A stretch of 64,000 bases of DNA. Origin: Euzebya pacifica. GTDB taxonomy: Bacteria; Actinomycetota; Nitriliruptoria; Euzebyales; Euzebyaceae. The stretch is from positions 4,097,910-4,161,909 of the forward strand of contig NZ_CP031165.1 in the NCBI RefSeq assembly GCF_003344865.1. Reading direction: 5' to 3'. The notes below the pieces were generated by a model that made no database searches, was not told where the DNA came from, and worked only from the letters and a program-made list of their open reading frames with translations. Numbering within the stretch: the stretch's first letter is position 1; every line of letters starts with the position of its first letter. The position numbers and the translations under genes were made by a program. This document shows, piece by piece, positions 54,301 to 64,000 of the stretch.

Positions 54301-54321
54301 TTGTCGCTGCAAGGTGCGACC
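54301..54321. repeat. Third, inverted copy of the 21-bp core repeat
   Basis: TTGTCGCTGCAAGGTGCGAC-C is the exact reverse complement of the 21-base core of the elements at 53575 and 53643. It lies in the 120-base spacer between the DUF305 gene and the winged-helix gene. Confidence 0.85.
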
Positions 54322-54351
54322 ACACACCTGTGGTGCGCACCGAGCAGGAGC

Positions 54352-55092
54352 TCAGCTGCCAGCAACCACCTCCTCGCGCAGCTCAGCCATGCGATCGATC
54401 TCGATTCGCTGGTCGGCGTCGATGTGGCTGGCCATGGTGAACAGGTCATTGTCCTGACCGCTGCCGTCCTCCAGCGCGTACAGGTCCTCCACCATCAGCA
54501 GGGCGCCCTCGTGGTGGAACGTCATGGCGTCGAGGAAGAGCAGGTCGAACTCCACGCCGTCGGCGGCAGCCAGCCGGTCCATCTGCTCACCGGTCAGCAT
54601 CCCCGGCATCATGTGCTCGCCGTGGTCGCCCCTCGCGTGGGCTGACCCAGGACCGACGTCGGGCACGGGTTCACCCCGGGCCTCCAGCCAGCTGACCATC
54701 AGGTCGATCTCGTCGTACTGGGAGATGTCCATCCGCTCGGCGAAGGACGCCAGGGCGTCGATCGAGGTGCGGTCGGCGACGAGGGCGGTCATGTCGAGGG
54801 CCTGCGCGTGGTGGTGCAGCATGCCGGCCACGAACGCCACGTCAGCTGGGGTGTGCGGCGGCGGTTCGATGGCCGCGGCCGCCTCGGCGCTGATCCGCTC
54901 GGGTGCCTCGCCGGGCGCGCCGGCCTGCAGCACGACCGGTCCGGACGTGGGCGCGGCAGCCGCATCCTGTCCTCGAGTGCAGCCGCTTCCGAACACCGCG
55001 AGCACGACGACGAGAAGGGCGAGCAACGGATGGTGGGCCCCGGAGGGGGCGGGCAGGCGCCCGCCCCCTCCGGTGCGATGGGTCGTCCCCAA
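54352..55092 (-). CDS. DUF305 domain lipoprotein
   Basis: 246 residues. No ATG or GTG gives a full signal peptide; TTG at 55092, five bases after the previous stop and eight bases after GAGG, does. The signal HPLLALLVVVLAVFGSGC ends in a lipobox (G-S-G-C). The mature part has the two four-helix-bundle halves of DUF305: ADVAFVAGMLHHHAQALDMT and LLFLDAMTFHHEGALLMVEDL, with HH pairs able to bind metal. DUF305 proteins are often near copper or iron handling genes. It is co-transcribed with the LVIVD protein gene. Confidence 0.85.
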   Translation of the reverse strand: MGTTHRTGGGGRLPAPSGAHHPLLALLVVVLAVFGSGCTRGQDAAAAPTSGPVVLQAGAPGEAPERISAEAAAAIEPPPHTPADVAFVAGMLHHHAQALDMTALVADRTSIDALASFAERMDISQYDEIDLMVSWLEARGEPVPDVGPGSAHARGDHGEHMMPGMLTGEQMDRLAAADGVEFDLLFLDAMTFHHEGALLMVEDLYALEDGSGQDNDLFTMASHIDADQRIEIDRMAELREEVVAGS

Positions 55093-55097
55093 GGGGG

Positions 55098-57047
55098 TTA
55101 CCTCGCCACCACGTCGGCCAGCGCCAGCAGGGCGTTGCGCAGGCCGACCTCCTGGGAGGAGTCTCCGCTCACCTGGTTGCTGACGGCACGCAGCTGCGCC
55201 GCGGCGTTGTTGCGGGACGCCGGGCTCGTGGCTGCCTCGGCACGGTCGACGAACTTCTTCACGTTCGCGCTCGTGTTGGCGGCAAGCACGCCTGCCCGGT
55301 CGGCGGCGGCGTGCCAGGCCCGCACCGTCAGGTACGTGGTTGGCCACACGATCGGCTGCTGGTGCTGCACGTTGGTCGTGGAGGTCACGACCTGGCGTGC
55401 GGCGTCGAGCTCGAGCTGGGTCAGCGCGGGGCTCGGGGTCAGGGCGAACGTGTCGACACCACGGGCGATCTCGTTGCCGACGATCGTGCCGTTCCACCAG
55501 TAGGAGGACCAGAACCCGCCGGTCAGGAGCCGGGTGGGGTCGACCGGACCGCGGTCGAAGTAGGCGATCTCCACCGGGTTGGCGGAATCGGTGAAGTCGA
55601 AGACGGTCGTGCCGCCCTGGTACCAGGCCTGCACCATGATGTCGCGGCCGGGAACGGGGACCAGCGAGCCGTTGTGGGCGACGCAGTTCTCCTGGGCCGT
55701 CTGGACCATGGGCAGCTTGAAGTAGCTGCGCCATTCCATCGTCGGCCCGTCGGGGGTCTGCACGATGTCGAAGATGGCGTTGGCACCCCAGCTCAGCGGG
55801 TCGGTCGCCCGGCAGCGTGCGCCGGAGCCACCGCCCCACTCGTCGGTGAAGATGACCTTGGTGCCGTCGTTGTTGAACGTGGCGGAGTGCCAGTACGCGA
55901 AGTTGAAGTCACGGACGTTGGCGATCCGTCGCGGGTTCGGGGGGTCGGTGATGTCCAGCAGCAGGCCGTCACCCTGGCACGCGCCGGCCGCAAGGCCGAT
56001 CGCCGGGTAGGACGTGATGTCGTGGCAGGCCGACGTCTGCGAGGCCGACTGGCCACCGGGTTCGCGGCCCGAGCCCTCCGGGTAGTTGGGCTGGGGGTTG
56101 GGGAACGCAAGGCCGTTGAGGGACCCGTTGGCGTGATCGGCCTCACAGCTGTTGTCGCCACAGGTGCTCATGATGCGGGCGTTGCGGTTGACGATCGCCG
56201 CCGTCTCCGGTGCGGCCAGCGGGACCTCGATCACGGTGATCGAGAAGTTGGACGTGTTGGGGTCCACCAGCGAGCTGGCGCTCGAGCAGCCGGGCAGCTC
56301 CGTTGCCGCGCGAACGCTGGAGGTCATGGAGACGTAGATCCACAGCGTGTCCTCGACACCGGGCTTGGTGACGATGGTGTGGGTGTGGGACCCCCGGCAG
56401 GTCTGGACGCCGGGCAGCTGCACGGGGGTTGTCAGGTCGGAGATGTCCCAGATGCGGATGCCGCGGAAGCGGGTCTCGGCGGTGGCACCGCCGCCGGCGC
56501 TGCAGTCGATCTTCGCGGCGGTGGACTCCACCGACATGAACAGCAGGTTGCCGTGGACCGACACGTCGTTCTGGCTGCCGGGGCAGATGACGGACGTGGT
56601 GTGCACGGGCGCCGCCGGGTCGGTGACGTCGTAGAGGTTGAAGCCGTTGTAGTTGCCCGACACGGCGTACCGGCGGCCGTCCCGCTCGAAGAACGCGAGG
56701 TCGGAGTTGGTGCTGGCACCGGGGGCCAGGGGCATGCTGGCGAGTCGCTGCATGTTCAACGACGCCTCACCGGCCGTGTTCCCGGGCCCACCGGGGAGGC
56801 CGACGCGGGGGTCGTCGGTGGTCGGGTACTCGGGTGCGAGCGCGGCCTCCTCCGCCCCGATGGACTCCATGCCATGGGACTCGTCGAGTGGCTGGCCGTC
56901 GCCGTCGTCGGCGGGAAGGTCCTCGCCGGCGGTCGGCAGCGCGGCGGCTGGGACGGCGAGTCCCAGCACGAGCAGCACGGACAACGCGAGGACGACCAGC
57001 CGGCCCGGGGGCTGGGTGGTCGTGGTCCTGTGGGTCGATGGATGCAT
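55098..57047 (-). CDS. Secreted LVIVD-repeat beta-propeller protein
   Basis: 649 residues from ATG 57047. Signal peptide RLVVLALSVLLVLGLAVPAAA (cleavage after AAA near residue 36). The body contains LVIVD-type blades: GFNLYDVTDPAAPVHTTS, GIRIWDISDLTTPVQLPG, GLLLDITDPPNPRRIANV, TTVFDFTDSANPVEIAYF, that is, (L/I/V)-x-(D/V)-(I/V)-(T/S)-D-x-x-x-P. His-rich segments such as SHTHTIVTK and WHSATFNNDG occur in the blades. A helical C-terminal domain (about 560-649) resembles the FIMAH/uninhibited coiled segment found after propellers. Function unknown; likely extracellular binding. It precedes the DUF305 gene with five bases between them. Confidence 0.85.
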   Translation of the reverse strand: MHPSTHRTTTTQPPGRLVVLALSVLLVLGLAVPAAALPTAGEDLPADDGDGQPLDESHGMESIGAEEAALAPEYPTTDDPRVGLPGGPGNTAGEASLNMQRLASMPLAPGASTNSDLAFFERDGRRYAVSGNYNGFNLYDVTDPAAPVHTTSVICPGSQNDVSVHGNLLFMSVESTAAKIDCSAGGGATAETRFRGIRIWDISDLTTPVQLPGVQTCRGSHTHTIVTKPGVEDTLWIYVSMTSSVRAATELPGCSSASSLVDPNTSNFSITVIEVPLAAPETAAIVNRNARIMSTCGDNSCEADHANGSLNGLAFPNPQPNYPEGSGREPGGQSASQTSACHDITSYPAIGLAAGACQGDGLLLDITDPPNPRRIANVRDFNFAYWHSATFNNDGTKVIFTDEWGGGSGARCRATDPLSWGANAIFDIVQTPDGPTMEWRSYFKLPMVQTAQENCVAHNGSLVPVPGRDIMVQAWYQGGTTVFDFTDSANPVEIAYFDRGPVDPTRLLTGGFWSSYWWNGTIVGNEIARGVDTFALTPSPALTQLELDAARQVVTSTTNVQHQQPIVWPTTYLTVRAWHAAADRAGVLAANTSANVKKFVDRAEAATSPASRNNAAAQLRAVSNQVSGDSSQEVGLRNALLALADVVAR

Positions 57048-57123
57048 TTCGGCGTGCTCTTTCTGTACGTCCGGGGGTTGCCCGGTGGCGGGATTGCCGC
57101 GGATGCGGCGGTGCGGGTGGGTG

Positions 57124-57414
57124 TCACCCACGACTTGGGGGGCCCTGGTCCTCCGTAGGGTCGAGCCATGCGCCGCCCAGCTCGGGCAGCGCACGATCGG
57201 GGCTGCGGCCGGGCAGCCAGCACCACGGCGCGTCGAGGTGGACCACGTCGATGGCCCGTGCGCTCACGTCCACGGCGGGGCGGGGTGCGGCCTCGCTCGT
57301 GATCGGTGGGGCGACGAGCATCAACGCCACGACGAGCGTGTTCAAGCGGGGTGGCGCGGGGAGAGGGCGCCGGCCCTGCGGGCGTGCGGCGGCACGCCCT
57401 GGAGGCTGGAACAT
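57124..57414 (-). CDS. Possible small secreted protein, 96 residues
   Basis: From ATG 57414, with AAGGAA about ten bases upstream. A basic stretch is followed by LNTLVVALMLVAPPITSEA, a plausible signal peptide, then about 50 residues with Cys-Trp (DAPWCWLPG). No family recognised. A -35/-10 pair lies 85-110 bases upstream. It is 76 bases upstream of the LVIVD gene on the same strand. Codon bias is ordinary, so this remains tentative. Confidence 0.4.
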   Translation of the reverse strand: MFQPPGRAAARPQGRRPLPAPPRLNTLVVALMLVAPPITSEAAPRPAVDVSARAIDVVHLDAPWCWLPGRSPDRALPELGGAWLDPTEDQGPPSRG

Positions 57415-57498
57415 CGGCGGGAATTTCCTTCGGGTCACCCGGAACCCGGCGGGGGTCCGGGGCGACTGCTGTCATGTCCGGCGGGAGATGACGGCGGA

Positions 57499-57527
57499 AC
57501 ACTGCGCCAAAGAACTTTCGGTGACAA
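57499..57527 (-). promoter_or_regulatory. Promoter-like TTGTCA-17-CAGTGT in the purine intergenic region
   Basis: On the minus strand TTGTCA (57527-57522) and CAGTGT (57504-57499) are 17 bases apart, within the least GC-rich stretch of the window. It would drive the small secreted gene and the LVIVD/DUF305 pair. Confidence 0.4.
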
Positions 57528-57529
57528 TC

Positions 57530-57557
57530 CCTGATTTCAGGTATGCCGCCAGGCGGC
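57530..57557. promoter_or_regulatory. Inverted repeats in the spacer upstream of the xanthine dehydrogenase operon
   Basis: CCTGA-TT-TCAGG (57530-57541) is followed by GCCGCC-A-GGCGGC-type hairpin sequence at 57545-57557. They sit between the leftward promoter and the rightward operon in a 247-base spacer (57415-57661) that has no other clear gene. Candidate binding site for a purine-responsive regulator. Confidence 0.3.
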
Positions 57558-57661
57558 CCTCGTGCTATCGGCGCGAGGCGGCGAAGACCGTGGGGCCTCA
57601 TCAGCCTTTTTTGTCGTCCGCCTCTCGCGCGTGCGACGGCCGACCTGCAAGGATCACGCCG

Positions 57662-58501
57662 TTGACCATCGCTCGTCCGACCGACCTGCCCAGCGCGCTC
57701 GACGCGCTGACGACGATGCCGGGCGCACGCCCGCTGGCCGGGGGCACCGACCTGCAGGTGGAGGTCAACCTCGGGCACCGGCAACCCGACGCCATCGTCG
57801 CGCTGCGTCGGATCGGCGAGCTCCAGGGCATCGGGACGACCGCCGACGTCCTGGACCTCGGGGCGCTGACGACCTATGCCCAGGTCGAGGCGGACCTCGG
57901 TGATGCCGCACCGGGCCTGGCGATGGCGGCCCGGACGGTGGGGTCGCCCCAGATCCGCAACGCGGGGACCATCGGCGGCAACCTCGGCACCGCCAGCCCC
58001 GCCGGTGACACGCTGCCCTGGCTGCTGGCGATGGACGCCACGGTCCGCCTCGTCGGCCCGCGGGGCACCCGTGACCTGGGCGTCGCCGAGCTCGTCACCG
58101 GCCCCAAGCGAACCGCCATGGCGGCCGACGAGCTGATCACCCGTGTGCTCGTGCCACGGGTCGACGGACCCCAGCACGTCGCCAAGGTCGGGCCCCGCAC
58201 CGCCATGGCCATCGCGATCGCCAGCGTGGCCGTGATCGTCGACACCACCTCGCGCCGTGTGCGGGTGGGCCTCGGGTCGGTGGGACCCACGCCGATCCGC
58301 CCCACCGCCGCCGAGGCGATGATCGACGACGCCATGGACTGGGCGGCGCTGCACGCCCCCCACGACGCGATCACCCGGTTCGGTGACCTGTGCGCCGCTG
58401 CCGCGTCCCCCATCAGCGACCACCGCAGCACGGCGGACTACCGACGCCACGCCGTCGGCGTCATCGCCGCCCGGACCCTGGAGAGGTGCCTGCAACGATG
58501 A
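57662..58501 (+). CDS. xdhB: Xanthine dehydrogenase, FAD-binding subunit
   Basis: 279 residues from TTG 57662, supported by AAGGA eight bases upstream; no ATG precedes the conserved region. FAD-binding motifs of the CoxM/XdhB family: RPLAGGTDLQVEVNLG, IGELQGI, TVGSPQIRNAGTIGGNLGTASPAGDTLPWLLAMDA (key AGTIGGNLGTASPAGD). C-terminal CO_deh_flav_C-like domain. Transfers electrons from the Fe-S clusters to NAD via FAD. First gene of the rightward operon; overlaps the next by four bases (ATGA). Confidence 0.93.
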   Translation: MTIARPTDLPSALDALTTMPGARPLAGGTDLQVEVNLGHRQPDAIVALRRIGELQGIGTTADVLDLGALTTYAQVEADLGDAAPGLAMAARTVGSPQIRNAGTIGGNLGTASPAGDTLPWLLAMDATVRLVGPRGTRDLGVAELVTGPKRTAMAADELITRVLVPRVDGPQHVAKVGPRTAMAIAIASVAVIVDTTSRRVRVGLGSVGPTPIRPTAAEAMIDDAMDWAALHAPHDAITRFGDLCAAAASPISDHRSTADYRRHAVGVIAARTLERCLQR

Positions 58502-59019
58502 CCGACCCGTCCGTCGACCCCTACCCCCTGTCGGTCAACGGCGCGGACCACGCCGTGCGCACGTCCTGGCTGGGCGAGAGCCTCCTGTACGTGCTGCGCG
58601 AGCGGCTCGGCTTCCCCGGCAGCAAGAACGCCTGCGACCAGGGCGAGTGCGGGTCATGCACCGTGCTGATGGACGGCCTGCCCGTGTGCGCCTGCTGCGT
58701 CATGGCCGCCGATGCCGTCGATGCCGAGATCACGACGGTCGAGGGCCTGGCCGCCGGCGGGGCACCCACCGACGTCCAGCAGGCCTTCCTCGACGCCGGC
58801 GCGGTCCAGTGCGGCTTCTGCACCCCCGGGCTGATCGTGGCCACCACCGACCTGCTGGATCGGGTCCCCGATGCGGACGTTCCCACCATCCGCGAGGCGC
58901 TCAGCGGCAACCTCTGCCGCTGCACCGGCTACGGCCGGATCATCGAAGCGGTCGAGATGGTCCGCGACCGTCGCCGAGTCGATACCGGCGTGCCGGATGC
59001 CGGGACGGAGGATTCCTAG
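58498..59019 (+). CDS. xdhC: Xanthine dehydrogenase, 2Fe-2S subunit
   Basis: 173 residues. Plant-ferredoxin-type cluster CDQGECGSCTVLMDG..C (first Cys near residue 45) and helical-domain cluster CGFCTPG (near 104) with CRCTGYGRI (near 140). Size and motif spacing are standard for the small subunit (XdhC/CoxS). Carries electrons from molybdopterin to FAD. Two bases separate it from the molybdenum-subunit gene. Confidence 0.96.
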   Translation: MTDPSVDPYPLSVNGADHAVRTSWLGESLLYVLRERLGFPGSKNACDQGECGSCTVLMDGLPVCACCVMAADAVDAEITTVEGLAAGGAPTDVQQAFLDAGAVQCGFCTPGLIVATTDLLDRVPDADVPTIREALSGNLCRCTGYGRIIEAVEMVRDRRRVDTGVPDAGTEDS

Positions 59020-59021
59020 CC

Positions 59022-61390
<2,369 letters not shown>

Positions 61391-61394
<4 letters not shown>

Positions 61395-62695
61395 CCGACG
61401 CCACCGGCAGGCTGGTCGTCAGGGGCGCGCGCCATCCCGGCGACATCGCGGTACGCGACGGCTGGATCGAGGCCATCGGCACCGTCGAGGCCCAGGAGGG
61501 CGACACCGTCCTGCACGTCGACGGGGACATCGTCACGGCAGGGTTGGTCAACACCCACCACCACCTGTACCAGTGGATGACCCGCGGCCGGGCGACTGGC
61601 TGCAACCTGTTCGACTGGCTGACGACGCTGTATCCGATCTGGGCACGGATCGACGTCGAGGACGTCCTGGCCGCCGCCCGGGTCGGCCTGGCCGAGCTGG
61701 CGCTGTCGGGCTGCACCACCGCTGCTGACCACCACTACCTGGTCCCCCGTGGCGACGACAGCGTCTTCGACGCGCTGGCGACGGCCACCACGGAGGTCGG
61801 CACCCGGCTGCACCTCGCGCGCGGTTCGATGGACCTCGGCGAGTCCCGCGGCGGCCTGCCGCCCGACGACGTGGTGGAGGACCTCGACGACATCCTCGCC
61901 TCCACCGAACGGGTCATCGGACGCTGGCACGACGCCGAACGGATCGTCGTGACCGTGGCGCCGTGCAGCCCGTTCTCGGTCAGCGAACGGCTGATGCGCG
62001 AGTCCGCCGACCTGGCTCGCCGCCACGGCCTGCGGCTGCACACCCACCTGGCCGAGACGCGGGAGGAGGAGGCGGACTGCCTCGCCCGGTTCGGCAAGCG
62101 TCCCCTCGCGGTGCTGGACGGCTGGGGATGGGTGGCCCCCGACGTCTGGTTCGCCCACGGCATCCACTTCGACGACGACGAGATCGCCCGGTTGGCCGCG
62201 GTCGGGGCCGGCGTGGCCCACTGCCCCTCCTCCAACGCCCGCCTGGCGGCCGGCTTCTGTCGCACGCCCGAGCTGCGCGCCGCCGGGGTCCCGGTCGGGC
62301 TCGGCGTGGACGGCGTGGCCTCCAACGAGCAGGGCACGCTGATCACGGAGCTGCGGCAGGCCCTCTGGTCGGCCCGGCAGGGGGCGCAGGACCCGTCGGC
62401 CCTGTCCGCCGCGGAGGCGCTGGAGATGGGCACGATCGGCGGTGCGGCCTGCTTGGGTCGCCGGGACATCGGCCGCCTGGCGGTCGGTGCCCGCGCGGAC
62501 CTGGTGGTCTGGCCCGGTGACGACGTGGCCGACATCCCCGATCCGGTCGAGGCGATCGTCCTCGGCCCGGACCGTCGGGCAAGGCACGTGCTCGTCGGTG
62601 GCCAACCGATCGTGACCGACGGCACCCTCCTCGGTATGGACCTCCACGCCGCACGGACGGACCTGGCCGTTCGTGCCCGGCGGCTGTGGGGCTGA
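61391..62695 (+). CDS. 8-oxoguanine deaminase-like amidohydrolase (ATZ/TRZ family)
   Basis: 434 residues from GTG 61391. Metal-binding NTHHHLYQWMTRG near residues 53-65 is typical of 8-oxoguanine deaminases; others are HLAETREEEADCL, FAHGIHFDDDEI, HCPSSNARLAAG and LGVDGVASNEQG. The alternative is guanine deaminase or a triazine hydrolase. 8-Oxoguanine deamination gives urate; guanine deamination gives xanthine, so either would feed the pathway encoded here. Cotranscribed with xdhBCA. Confidence 0.88.
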
Positions 62696-62699
62696 TCGG

Positions 62700-63938
62700 G
62701 TGAGCAGCGCCCGCAACGGCCGTCCCCCGGGGGCGGCCGGCCCGAGCGGCCCCGATGGGACCCCCGACCCGGGCGGCACCTCCGCCGGGCTGTCGCGCGA
62801 GGTCCGCCTGGCGCTTGTCGCCGTCGTCATCGCACGGCTGGGCATCAACGGCGGCATCCGCGTGGTCTTCCCGTTCCTGCCTGCCATCGCGCGCGGCCTG
62901 GGCACGACGCTTGCCGTCATGGGCGTGCTCGTCGCCGCGCGCAGCCTGGTGGGCACGATGGCACCGCTGGCCGCCTCCCTCGGCGAACGGACCGGCCGGC
63001 GGGCGGTGATGCTCGGCGGGCTCGCCGCCACCGCGATCGGCAGCGCCGTCATCGGCCTGGCCCCGAGCGTGGTCGTGGCGGCGGTGGGCTTCGTCCTGGT
63101 CGGCCTCGGCAAGCCGCTGTTCGACGTGCCGATGCAGGGGTGGTTCGGCGCGCGAGTACCCTACGCGAAGCGTGGGCGGGTCCTCGGGATCACCGAGCTG
63201 ACCTGGGCCGGTGGGTTGCTGGCCACCGTGCCCCTCTCCGGGTGGCTCATCTCACGCACGAGCTGGCGCATCCAGTTCCTGCCGGTGATCGTGCTGGTCG
63301 TGGCGGGCCTGCTGGCCGTGGCCGTGCTGATGCGCAACGACCGGCCACCGTCACGCGTGCGGACCACGCTGGCCCTGACACGTCCACGGGTGGCGATGCT
63401 GGCCGTGGTCGGCCTGTTCTCCTTCGCCGCCGAGAGCCTGTTCGTGGTCTACGGCGCCTGGCTGGAGGCGGACCTCGGGTTCGACGTCGGCGCCATCGGG
63501 GCGTTCACCGTGCTGGTCGTCGCCGCCGAGCTGACCGGCGAGGGCGGCGTGGCCGCGCTGGGCGACCGCATCGGCCTGCACCGCGCGGTCCGGGTGGCCC
63601 TCGTCGTGTCGACGGTGGCCTACCTGACCCTGCTGACGGTCGGCAACAGTGTGCCGCTGGCCATCCTCGCCGTCGTCATCTGGTTCGTCGGCTACGAGGT
63701 CTCGATCGTCGCATCGGTCCCGCTGGTCACCGAGCTCGGCGGCGAGGGGCGGGACCGGCTGCTCGGCCTGATGGTCGGGGTGCTCGCCGGCGGACGGGCC
63801 GTCGGGGCGTTGGTGGCCCCGCAGCTGTTCGCGCTGGGCGGCATCGGCGCCATGGCCGTCGTGTCAGCAGTCAGCGTGGCCATCGCTGCGGTGCTGATGG
63901 CCACGCTGGTTCCGGTCCCCCGCCGATGGGTCGGCTGA
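62700..63938 (+). CDS. MFS transporter
   Basis: 412 residues from GTG 62700, four bases after the deaminase stop. Twelve membrane helices are apparent, with family loop GERTGRRAVMLGG between helices 2 and 3 and DRIGLHRAVRV in the corresponding position of the second half. The sequence resembles the drug/sugar-type MFS group, not the NCS1/NCS2 purine permeases. It may export or import purine catabolites, but nothing in the sequence specifies substrate. Confidence 0.88.
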   Translation: MSSARNGRPPGAAGPSGPDGTPDPGGTSAGLSREVRLALVAVVIARLGINGGIRVVFPFLPAIARGLGTTLAVMGVLVAARSLVGTMAPLAASLGERTGRRAVMLGGLAATAIGSAVIGLAPSVVVAAVGFVLVGLGKPLFDVPMQGWFGARVPYAKRGRVLGITELTWAGGLLATVPLSGWLISRTSWRIQFLPVIVLVVAGLLAVAVLMRNDRPPSRVRTTLALTRPRVAMLAVVGLFSFAAESLFVVYGAWLEADLGFDVGAIGAFTVLVVAAELTGEGGVAALGDRIGLHRAVRVALVVSTVAYLTLLTVGNSVPLAILAVVIWFVGYEVSIVASVPLVTELGGEGRDRLLGLMVGVLAGGRAVGALVAPQLFALGGIGAMAVVSAVSVAIAAVLMATLVPVPRRWVG

Positions 63939-63962
63939 CGGAGCCGGGGCGGTGTTGGCTGG

Positions 63963-64000
63963 CTAGGTGAGGTTCACCGCGCGGATGGCGGTGGCATCGA
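63963..64000 (-). CDS. C-terminal end of a CDS running off the right edge
   Basis: Twelve codons on the minus strand read ...DATAIRAVNLT-stop (TAG at 63965-63963), converging on the MFS transporter gene. The ending looks like a protein C-terminus, but it is too short to identify. Confidence 0.3.
   Translation of the reverse strand, partial: DATAIRAVNLT

Noticed and set aside
57607-57612. Rho-independent terminator at the T-run
   Set aside because: Only a three-base stem can be drawn before the six Ts, and it lies upstream of the xanthine dehydrogenase operon rather than after a gene.

Overview
The window is very GC-rich, tightly packed chromosomal DNA from an actinobacterium. Its mycothiol-dependent nitroreductase-type protein, ECF sigma/ZAS anti-sigma pair, SARP-like regulator, fused UreAB and frequent GTG/TTG starts all point that way. 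A deep-branching lineage such as Nitriliruptoria/Euzebya is possible, but this is inferred from style only. I see no rRNA, tRNA, CRISPR array, insertion sequence or phage gene. Most neighbouring genes overlap by 1-17 bases (ATGA, GTGA, TGATG), so transcription units can be read with some confidence.

Left third (1-29.7 kb). A SARP-like AAA regulator precedes a giant secreted protein of 2440 residues built from tandem-95/cadherin-like repeats and a long beta-helix; a second secreted protein runs off the left edge. An ABC exporter pair lies divergent from a histidine kinase/response regulator pair. Then come a CurA-type oxidoreductase, an operon of a BNR-propeller protein, a MoaD-like protein and a CapA-like protein, an ACT protein with a metallo-beta-lactamase-fold hydrolase, a membrane pseudokinase related to YegI/TerY-P kinases, an SDR dehydrogenase, a metzincin lipoprotein, a MacB/FtsX-type ABC pair, a secreted histidine phosphatase and a kelch-like protein.

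Middle (29.7-43.5 kb). A 2-oxoacid dehydrogenase operon (E1 alpha, E1 beta, E2, cupin, E3) has a recognisable promoter and an operator-like palindrome. It is followed by small hypothetical genes, the mycothiol nitroreductase homologue, a four-gene overlapping unit (ECF sigma, anti-sigma, ABC ATPase, ABC permease), an acyl-CoA synthetase and a sirohydrochlorin chelatase.

Right third (43.4-63.9 kb). This is a purine-degradation supercluster in two operons. The rightward operon (57662-63938) encodes a three-subunit xanthine dehydrogenase, an 8-oxoguanine/guanine deaminase-type amidohydrolase and an MFS transporter. The leftward operon (53494-43424) encodes allantoinase, an allantoicase-OHCU decarboxylase fusion, 5-hydroxyisourate hydrolase, urate oxidase, a DUF6986-like CitE/malate-synthase-type protein, and urease UreAB, UreC, UreF, UreG and UreD. 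Together they would take xanthine through urate and allantoin to ureidoglycolate, and urea to ammonia. Between the operons lie a winged-helix-like gene bracketed by copies of a 21-27 bp repeat, a DUF305 lipoprotein, an LVIVD-repeat secreted protein and a small secreted protein.

A recurrent signal is a TANNNT -10 box placed 7-8 bases before an ATG/GTG, mostly in very short divergent spacers, which suggests many leaderless transcripts.
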